DNA of 64,000 bases from Turbatrix aceti (taxonomy: Eukaryota; Nematoda; Chromadorea; Rhabditida; Panagrolaimidae): positions 11,600,471 to 11,664,470 of the forward strand of contig OZ017767.1 of assembly GCA_963969345.1 (NCBI GenBank), written 5' to 3'. The notes below the pieces were generated by a model. That model saw nothing but the letters and a program-made list of their open reading frames with translations. It made no database searches and was not told where the DNA came from. The position numbers and the translations under genes are program-made. This document shows, one piece after another, positions 55,898-64,000 of this stretch (position 1 is its first letter; each line of letters starts with the position of its first letter).

Positions 55898-58800
55898 TTA
55901 CGCCGTTGTAGCTTCCGTCTTCTTCCAGCTGAATCGGGCAGCCGCGAGTTGATTCTTCTTCGGATGCCAAAAGCGGCAGATGGGATTCGTGCAATTCTCG
56001 TCGTAATGGCACTTCTTGGGGTGTTCAAAGGTGCAATTGACGTCGCGGCAATGAAGACGGTAGTGGCACAGCTGCGAAGGGAATTTCTTCGCTCCAAATG
56101 TCGGAATCGTCGACAACGTAGCCGAGCCAGCGGCGGTAGGCGCAACGGTGTTGGCCGTGGTGGTTTCAGGCGCGCTCTCCGAACCACTGCCGGATTTTTG
56201 ATTTTCGCCATCAGAAGTCGGGCCACCAGAAGCAGGAGCCTGCTCGCAGCCATTTTCGCTTGCCTCAACTGACAGCGGCGCAGACGAGGTGGTCTTCACC
56301 GGAGTCGTCAGAGGAGATGACGTAGCAGCAGGTGAGGTAAGCTGGACACCGTTGGTCGTCGTCTTGGCACCCGCATCGGTAAGAACGGTGGGGGCCGTAG
56401 TTTCAGCAGATTTGGTCACAGCAAATTGTTGTTGTTGAGGAGGAGGAATCACAGCGGTGGGAACATGCACACTAAAAAACAACTTTTACAAATCATAAAA
56501 TCATTAAAAAAACTTACGGTGGAATACTCGAGATCTTAGGTCCAACATGGACGTAAGGACACATGGGCTTTGCACAGAGATTAGCAAACTTGCACACAGG
56601 ATGAATAAAAAGACATTGATCACCGTACCAACAGTTGGGGAAATTCATGCACGGCTTCGAGGGGTGGTAGAAGCGGCAGCGAGCCTCATCGCGGCAATTT
56701 GGCCAAAATCGGCACCGATCGACCTTGTCCGGCTTCTGGAAGCCTGCAACGCCGCCAGCGGCAATGGCAACCGGCTTGGGCTTGACTACAGGGTAGATCG
56801 GCCGGGAGAGCGCCTCAGTCGGCGGGAGGTGACGCCGGTGCGCAGCAGCGAGCACAGCGTCGATCTCGTCTTCGTTGACATCGGAGTCTTCGTCTTCTTC
56901 CTCGTCGATGTGTATCCGACCGTCCCATGATCTTCCGATCTTTGCTTCGCCTAAAAAAACCCAAATAATAAAAAAAACCCCACAAATTTGACAAAAAACC
57001 AACCTCCAATAAGGTGAATCCGCTTCTGAGGCGACTCATCAGATTCCGACGGCGCAGCAGCCTTCTTCGTCCGTCCGCCAGAAAGTGCCATGATCGTGCG
57101 TACAGGATCATCGGGTCTCCGTCTTCGCTTGGCTCCTGCCACAACTTTGCGATTGATAAAGTTCTCGTCCGATGCGGACGAATCGTCTACCATGGTGATG
57201 GGCTTGCGGGTAGCCGATCGCTTGCCCAGCTTCACGACAAACTGCGTTTCGGGCTTCGGTTGCTCCCCTTCGGATTCCTCAGAGTATTCCTCGTCAAGAA
57301 GAACCTTGCGCCGACTGGTTCGGTTCGAGCTGACCTGCAGGATGCCGCGAGACGCTCTCGGACGCTGGGGTTCGTCGTCGCGGAGGCTGTCCTCGACAGC
57401 GCGCTTGAAAAGACTCGAAGCTCCGCGAGCGTTGACCGTAGATTCAGCCTTGCGCTGGGGTTTGACGACGACCGAGTTCACCCTGGGCTGATCGTAATCA
57501 AGCGGGCGACTGGTTACGATCTGGGACTTGACAGTACGTCGAGGCAGGTCATCGTCGCTGTCGCTGAATGTAATCTTCTTACGCTCGGTCTTCGGCCGGC
57601 GACGGGTTTCAGCTTCGACCGGGGAGTGCCGACGAGGGTCAACCTCGACAGGGGATCGGGAGCGGCTGCGGTCCTTCTTTTTACGGTCATCTGAAGTAAA
57701 AATGGTAAAAAAGTGAAATTTTTGGGGAAAAAACTTACCATGACGAGAACGACGTTCACGCTCGCGTTCCCGGTCTTCCCGTTCACGCCGGGGCGACGGC
57801 GCACGAACGGGCTCACGCTTTGATCGAGTCGAACGAGATCGAGGAGACCGGCTTCGGCTATGGTGAACCGGTGAGACTTTGGTTACTCTCTCAGATGAGG
57901 AATCTTCTTTGGGGGGCCTGAAAAGGACATACTGTAAAAATCCGAAAAACATGTGTCACAAAAACACAAAAAAAGCTGCTAAACTTTTTTTTGTTGTAAA
58001 AATTTCATGACAGCCAAAAAAACTGAATAAGATTGATAACCACAGATAAAAAGTGTCAAGTGTTATTCTCATTATCATTAATTAACGTCTATTTCTGTAA
58101 CACTAATTTGCACGATCATTGACATCGCCAAAAAAAGTCAAATAAAATTTCATGAAAAACATTTATTTGTACCAAAAAGTTGTCAGGATACCCCTTTCGT
58201 AAAATATCGTTAAATTTACGAGCAATCATAACTGATAACGCAAAAACCTGTTTTTTTCCTACGCGCTGGGGTAACAAAAATTGATTGTTAAAGTGAGACG
58301 TGATAAACAGCTGTTGCCAACGCGTTCCAAAGTGTTGCTGAACGTTTGAAAACTTCTTTAAAACAAAAAAAAACTAATTTGGTGCCATTTTTACATAAAA
58401 TCCTAACTTTAACAAAAAATTGCGCCATGCCCATAGCGGTGACGATAAGAAAAACCCAAAGTTCCAAACACTCACTTTTTCAAACTCGAAGACGGCTTTT
58501 CAGCATCGATGTTCTTGGTTTCGTCGACATCTTTCTTGCCAAGCTTTTCGAAGAAGTCAAATAGCCTAAAAAACGCACTCCATCATTGCCAGTGCCCCGA
58601 AAAGTGACCAAAACTCACCAGTTGACAAAATTGTCGGTGTTGTCGTTGAGAAAAAGTGACAAATCACTTTTCATCCTATTTTTATCCTTCTTGTTGGCAA
58701 TCATGATCATGACGTAGTCCGGGAGTTCATCTTCGGCTTCGACACCGAGTTCTTGAAGCTTGACTTTGATTGCTGTCTGAAACTGGGAAATCAACATTGA

Positions 58801-59097
58801 ACAGGATGTTTTGGAGAATTTGAAGGCCAAAAAGTGTTATTTTGTATAAAAATTAAGAAAATTAGGCTTAAAATGAGGGGGATATTTTTTTTTGGCCAAA
58901 ATACCGTGTAAAGATAACAGTTACGATAGAGCATCAACAACACCGTAAAAAAGAAATACAGTCTCAATTGACGATAGAAATCGAATTTCTTTTCAAAAAA
59001 ACCCGAAACAAGCCCCGAAAATGTCCCCAACGCCTATTTTTCTTCTTTCTCATCAAAAACTCACCCTCAACTTCTTGGTAAACTCATCAGTTGCCAT
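55898..59097 (-). CDS. sut-2: SUT-2 / ZC3H14 (Nab2-type) poly(A)-RNA-binding zinc-finger protein
   Basis: A 717-residue nuclear poly(A)-binding protein of the Nab2/ZC3H14 family, which limits poly(A) tail length and aids mRNA processing. Exons are 59065-59097, 58619-58776, 58476-58565, 57739-57917, 57004-57690, 56518-56950 and 55898-56471. The N-terminal PWI-like fold is clear (KVKLQELGVEAEDELPDYVM, ANKKDKNRMKSDLSLFLNDN). A long Arg/Ser-rich and acidic middle part follows. Five CCCH fingers lie at the C-terminus: three in exon 6 (CRFWPNC, CMNFPNC, CKFANLC) and two in exon 7 (CHYRLHC, CHYDENC), as in ZC3H14. In C. elegans, loss of sut-2 suppresses tau toxicity. It lies downstream of NDUFC2 and the helicase on the same strand. 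Confidence 0.95.
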
Positions 59098-60070
59098 GAT
59101 TGATGTAGGCTCTTAAATAAATGCTGAGAGATGAAAGCGTGAAGAAATGCGCACCACCACGATAGATTTGATTCGTCGTAGTCGTCAAGATTGGATGGCT
59201 ATAGAAGTAACAAGACCAGACTAGACCCAAGGATGAGACTTGTAGGAGAGCTTGGTGACGATCAGTTTTCAGCTGTACGGAGTTGTAGTAGTACGCGTAG
59301 ACTGCGTGTGTGATCTGTTAAAGACTCGTCTGGTTAATCAAGTACTCGCTGTTCATCGATTGATCTCGGAGGTATACAAAAATCTGCATTTTTACCGCAA
59401 ATTTGCGTTGAAAATGCATGCCGCGTTCGTTTAGGATACGCGCCGCGTCGCGCCACGCCAGAAAACATAAAATCCGTTACAAAACCCGAACGAACATCGC
59501 GGGTATCACCGCCACACGCCACAGAAAGCTTTTGATTCGGGCGAGAAACAAAATTAATAAAAACAGGTTTTGGGTACACAACACAATCCCAACGAGAAAC
59601 ATCAGGATGAGACAATTGCAGGTAAAATTTTTCTCGGGTTAAAAGAGTATCGTGAAACAAAAAACAACCCCACAGCTATCAATTGAAAAAAAACCAAGGG
59701 TAAAACGAAAAAAAAGAGAAGACAGACGAAATAAACAGTTTAGTTTATCTCGCACTGCTTTGCCTCGTGGGTATGAATGGTTGTGTTGCGTTGCGTGAGC
59801 GAGTGTGTCTGTCAGTCGATGATGGAAGGATGAAGAAAAACAGCGAGTTTGTTCTACGAAAAATGCGCACGCGTTGTGCTGGCTGGAAAATTCGTTGTTT
59901 TGTGGGCACTTTGCCAAGAATTTTTTCAGTCTTTAGAAAATGAACGTAAATTTTGTCGTAAATGTATCGTACCCCAATCACGGCATTCAACACTTTTTTC
60001 TTTCCTTTATCCACGAAAAAAGGCCCTAATCACAAAAAAAGACAATCGCGATGAGAAAGAGAGATAGAAA
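59098..60070. other. Spacer between SUT-2 and NDUFC2
   Basis: About 970 bp with no convincing gene. It holds the SUT-2 promoter and the 3' UTR of NDUFC2; the short overlapping open frames have no domains. Confidence 0.5.
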
Positions 60071-60490
60071 CTACTCGTGCTTACGGTACTGAGCACGATG
60101 CGGATACCACGGAAGAAGAACGTCGGCAAACGGACGACCGTAGATGTCTTCGAGTGCCGTGAATTCTCCAGCATGAATCTGCTTGTAGTGCTCAGTTACG
60201 GCATCACGTGAACGGTAGTGGTATTCGCGAAGCGTGCCCATGGCGTAGGCAAAACCCGCAAAAACGGTAATAGCGGTGAGACGGGAGTACAGAGCATACG
60301 TCCACGGCTTACGCAGCCACAGGTTGTGGAGGTGAGAAGCCCCAAGACCGACGGCAGCTGCGAAACCGGCTGTACGGTAAGGCCAGGGCCACGTGAAGGG
60401 ATCACGGAGGCTACGGGGACGGTGATATTCGCGGATGTGGTTTTCGCGACGGAGGACTTCCTTCGGGTCAATTTTGGTGACCGCGGCCAT
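60071..60490 (-). CDS. NDUFC2: NADH dehydrogenase (complex I) subunit NDUFC2/B14.5b
   Basis: A 139-residue accessory subunit of mitochondrial complex I, in the inner-membrane arm. It is encoded by a single exon. Visible family features: HNLWLRKPWTYALYSRL entering a membrane helix, the second helix FAGFAYAMGTL, then REYHYRSRDAVTEHYKQIHA and EFTALEDIYGRPF with a terminal WYPHR, matching the NDUFC2 layout of a double helix followed by a conserved RD..Y...H tail. Only 158 bp separate its start from the stop codon of the upstream helicase gene, a spacing typical of nematode operons. Confidence 0.85.
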   Translation of the reverse strand: MAAVTKIDPKEVLRRENHIREYHRPRSLRDPFTWPWPYRTAGFAAAVGLGASHLHNLWLRKPWTYALYSRLTAITVFAGFAYAMGTLREYHYRSRDAVTEHYKQIHAGEFTALEDIYGRPFADVLLPWYPHRAQYRKHE

Positions 60491-60648
60491 CCTGATGCAT
60501 GGTTTTCATCCAAAAAACAAAACAAAAACATTTTCAGATACTTTCGCTGACTCAAACAGCAAAATAGCTCATCTTCAGCGTCCAGTACATCTTTCATTGC
60601 TATCAAAATATATAAACAAAACAAAATCGAAATCCGTTACCCTTATTT

Positions 60649-63414
60649 TTAATTCGAAGATATCTGGGCCTGGCGTCTGAATCCGTCCATCACCTGGTTC
60701 AGAGCGCCTTCGAAATCAATGCACTTTTCACTGGGGAAAAAACCGTTGTATTTTATAACATATTGGAGAAGTCTGAAAAAGCAAAAACAAAAAAACTGTA
60801 AATTTTATAAATTTTTAATATCAAACTTACACAGCGTAAAGCTCGTCGGCCATGAGAGTCTGCGGGCGGCCAACCATGATGAGAAGTTGCCGGGCCCGGG
60901 TAATGGCAGTGTTCAGGCGGTGGGGAGATCTGAGGAAGCCGAGATCGGACGTACGAACGGTCGTCATTATGATGACGCGTCGCTCCGATCCTTGGAACTT
61001 CTCGACCGTGGAGATCGTCATGCCCGAGTGGTGCTTGAGCATGCCTTGGATGAGAGAGGACTAAAAAGGTGAGCAAATGGGCTTGTCGTTAGGAATCAAC
61101 GGCAAAAAATAAAATTTTCGGGCATAAAATCTCAATTTTTAGCTAAAAAGCATTTTTAGGTCCAAAACCCGTTTTTAGCACCATTTTTATAAAAACCAAC
61201 CTGAGCAGTGTATGGCGAGATGACGCCGATGTCACACGGTCGAAGGCCGGTTCCTTTCATGCTGAGCAGCTCATCGACGAGCCGATAAATGACGTCAGCC
61301 TCAGCCTTGTTGCTGTACGAGCAGCCGACCTTCTCTTCGATGCCGTCAACCGCATGGAACAAAAACGGCATCAAACTGCCGCGATCCTGGGCGTACTGCT
61401 CGAAACAGTCGTGACCCGGCGGATTCGTCGCCACCAGCGTGTTGTTGTAAAACATCGCGGACGCCGATTCGACGATGCATTCATGCGACCGGTGATTCGC
61501 GACCAGCTGAATCATGAGCTTGCTGAAAACTATGGGGTTTTTCAAACGAAAAAAAAGCCGAAAAAGAACTTACTCGTCCGCGATGTAGTCCGGGCGTTCG
61601 CTGAGGCGGCGGAGAAGTGACTTGTCGTACTGGCTGAACATCGGTTCGATGACTGCGTGCGTGACGACGGGTCCGAGTTGCTTGGGATCCCCGGCGAGAA
61701 CAAAGCGGGTGTCGAGAGATCCAAAATTTGCCAGAGGGATGAGAGATTCCGGTTCAGACGCCTGCCCGGCTTCGTCGATGATGATGTGCGTGAAGTAGAC
61801 CTTCTTCTTGCCATCTGTCAGCCGCTGGAGCGATCCAATCGTCGATATTACGACGCTGTAGCTAAAACAATATTTTTTATGATAAAAAATCCTGGTCAAA
61901 AAAATAAACTTACTCTCGAAAATCAATCTCCTCAGTTTTGTACTTTCCGCCGTCAGATAACGTAATAGCGTCCAGCTCCTGATTCCGAGCATCGTAATCT
62001 ACGGACGCAGCAGTCGCGCGGATGATCATAGACATGGGAATCACCTTCGACCGCACGAGGGTCAAAGCGAACGAATCACCTGCCATGTTGGAGGGCGTAC
62101 ACACCAGAACATTGGCATTGTGGTTGACGACAAGTTGGTTGACCGTCTCGACGAGCGTCGTCGTTTTGCCAGTGCCAGGAGGTCCAAAGAGCACAAAGGC
62201 TCTTTCCGGCGACATGTTGAGGATCCGATCGATGCACAATTTCTGTTCTTCGTTCAACTTTGAGTTGAAAAACGGGATGTCAGATGGTGGAGGTAAGGGC
62301 GCAGAAAACGACGTGGGCAGAGTCTCGGGTAAGGGAAAGTAAACCTTGGTGTACACCTCCTTGTTGTAGATCAAGTCCTTGATGACGCATTGGAATCCCG
62401 AATAAATTATGTAGTTGGGGCGGATGTACACAAAGTAATCCTAAAAAAATTGAGACATAAACTTAGAAAGCATCGCAAAGTATCATAAAAAATTGTTGTT
62501 CTAAAAAATCATTAATGTAAAGCCCAAATTTGTCTACATTTATCAAAACAAGACCTAAACTAACTATAAAAACAAAAAAAAACTATACAGTTGCTGTTTT
62601 AGGCCCAAATAAAAAAAACATCGTAAAACGTCAGAAATTGCATAATTTAGGCTCGAAATCATAAAATTTAAGTTTTTACGGCCAAAAACTAATGTTTTAG
62701 GCCCAAATTGATAAACCCTTAGAAAAACAAAAACTCACACCAATATCATCAACATCACGATCGTACGTCTTGCAGCAAATCTGAACCATTGTTTTGTTGA
62801 TTTTTGTGACAATGCCTCTGGATGTCTTCGGCTTCGACGTATGCAGCTCCTTCCGGGTGCACAGGATGACGTCCACGCCGTAACGCAAATCGTTGGCCCG
62901 GAGATGACCTTTGACCGCCTTGTTCTCGAAGGTGTAGTATATGTAGAACTGATGCTTGGCTCTGTCCGTGGGCTTTATGTCAATTCTCTTAGGCTTGACG
63001 ACATTCATGACGGGCTTCAGAGATCGGAGCTAAAAAGATAATTTTCGTAAAAAATTTGAAAATTGATGAAAAAAAGACACTTACAAGTTCCTCGACCAGA
63101 AAAAGTTGACTGTAGACTTCGAACTTCTCTACGCACTGAGGAACATCGTCGTTGCTGATGACGAGGTCGCGTGCTCGACGAACTTCCAGCGGCAGGTAAG
63201 GGATGAACGGGAGGCCGTAAAAATTGGGCTGCTTGATGCAGTCAAATGCGAAGGTGGTCATCTGGGGAGAGAGGTCCGGAGCCAGAAAATCAATCACCTT
63301 CTGATAGAACTCCTGATTCACTCCTCGCTCAGGAATATCGTTCTTCGTCAACGGTCGATCCACATATTCCTTGGCGTTCATGAGCTCGTTGAGATCGACA
63401 GAATTGAGATCCAT
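60649..63414 (-). CDS. MOV10/SDE3-like superfamily 1 RNA helicase
   Basis: A 703-residue UPF1-like SF1 helicase of the MOV10/SDE3 group, linked in other organisms to small-RNA silencing and transposon control. Exons are 63085-63414, 62739-63029, 61914-62440, 61574-61861, 61201-61522, 60831-61060 and 60649-60772, all in phase. Motifs: Walker A GPPGTGKTTTLVE (about 293), motif Ia VCTPSNMAGD, motif II DEAGQASEPESL (about 412), motif III GDPKQLGPVV, motif IV VANHRSHE, motif V STVEKFQGSERRVIIM and motif VI LNTAITRARQLL. All catalytic motifs are intact. At 703 residues it is shorter than animal MOV10 (about 1000), mainly at the N-terminus. ERI-6/7-type helicases are an alternative. Confidence 0.88.
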
Positions 63415-63692
63415 AGCACCCCCAAGTAGTGAGAATAACAACAAAACAAAAAAAACAAGTGAAAAGGTAAGAATCAACGGTATGAAAACGGTAAAAAAAA
63501 GAAACCCAGACGGAATCCAGCCGTCAGGAAGAAGGAGGAAAATTGCTATATTACAATGGTTTACCTCATTTTGACGGGCCTCGACACGAAAATTTTGAAA
63601 TTTCGTGCAGAGACCAGTTGTTTATGATGAACAATATTTTCGCTTTCTTCTCGCGCTTTCTTTTTCACTCTTTTGTTTCCTTTTTTTGTAGC
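63415..63692. promoter_or_regulatory. Shared upstream region of helicase and right-edge gene
   Basis: Start codons at 63414 (minus) and 63744 (plus) face away from each other, 329 bp apart. A TTTTTTTGTAG acceptor at about 63690 fits either a 5' UTR intron or a trans-splice site of the plus-strand gene. Confidence 0.4.
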
Positions 63693-63743
63693 CGTTCTGT
63701 TGAATGAGACTCCGAATACGTCACTGTCAGCCAACACGAAAGC

Positions 63744-63939
63744 ATGTCAGCCATGGAGATAGACGTCGCGTTGTCAATGAACGAGGATTCCAACATGTCG
63801 ACTGCGTCCACCGAAGCTGCGGTTTCCAACGACAGTCCGTTGAGTAGCGGGACTGTGGAATCTATGTATGGCATTTTGGATGGCGCTGCTCTTGTCGGAT
63901 GCCGGGTTCCTGCTTGGCTGGAGAGCGAGGGAAAGTATG
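63744..63939 (+). CDS. First coding exon of an unidentified gene, cut off by window edge
   Basis: The exon encodes MSAMEIDVALSMNEDSNMS and about 46 further residues, ending GCRVPAWLESEGKYG at a G|GTGAGT donor. A second ATG in frame follows at residue 4. The segment is Ser- and acid-rich, then turns ordered at LVGCRVPAWLESEG. I do not recognise the family. The rest lies beyond position 64000. Confidence 0.65.
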
Positions 63940-64000
63940 GTGAGTTTTTATTACATTTTGAGAATTTTGAGCGGTTTTTTATGCTGTTCTGGTTGTTTCG

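Noticed and set aside
1..64000. CRISPR arrays, bacterial operons, rRNA genes
   Set aside because: No regularly spaced repeats or rRNA-like blocks were seen, and the gene structure is plainly that of a nematode nucleus.

Overview
The window is nuclear DNA from a nematode, probably part of a draft scaffold (200 Ns at 4319-4518). I infer this from short AT-rich introns (about 45-60 bp) with GTAAG/GTGAG donors and TTTCAG or TTTTTAG acceptors, from ten serpentine chemoreceptors of the nematode Str-superfamily type, and from introns in all but one of the complete genes. I cannot name the genus. Exon coordinates were built by hand by joining splice sites in phase; every multi-exon model listed keeps an open frame throughout.

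Layout. 1-1668: an SLC26/SulP anion transporter (minus, runs off the left edge). 4680-11701: three chemoreceptors. 11998-13117: two tandem saposin-like secreted peptides. 13553-17969: DEF8 and the nucleoporin SEH1 facing away from each other across 220 bp; this SEH1 carries a very long acidic insert. 18494-19869: a secreted, internally repetitive protein with a pentapeptide tail. 20033-25321: two more chemoreceptors around a hAT-type MITE. 25966-32842: two related transposon-like elements of about 3 kb with CACTG ends, one containing a 1.6 kb palindrome. 33515-34624: a chemoreceptor. 36448-37820: a stand-alone isocitrate lyase. 40609-48366: four chemoreceptors in tandem, the last with introns swollen by insertions. 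48556-49958: isovaleryl-CoA dehydrogenase. 51441-54952: a pair of membrane-anchored or secreted Cys-rich paralogues. 55898-63414: SUT-2/ZC3H14, complex I subunit NDUFC2 and a MOV10-like RNA helicase, all on the minus strand. 63744-63939: the first exon of an unidentified plus-strand gene that runs off the right edge.

Functionally it is a mix of conserved housekeeping genes (nuclear pore, endolysosomal DEF8, glyoxylate and leucine metabolism, complex I, poly(A)-RNA binding, RNA helicase) and fast-evolving lineage-specific genes (chemoreceptors, saposin-like peptides, secreted proteins). The latter sit among MITEs and larger repeat elements. The most unusual content is the modular pair of CACTG-ended elements, which share a spliced-exon-like 3' module but carry the same internal unit inverted in one and direct in the other.
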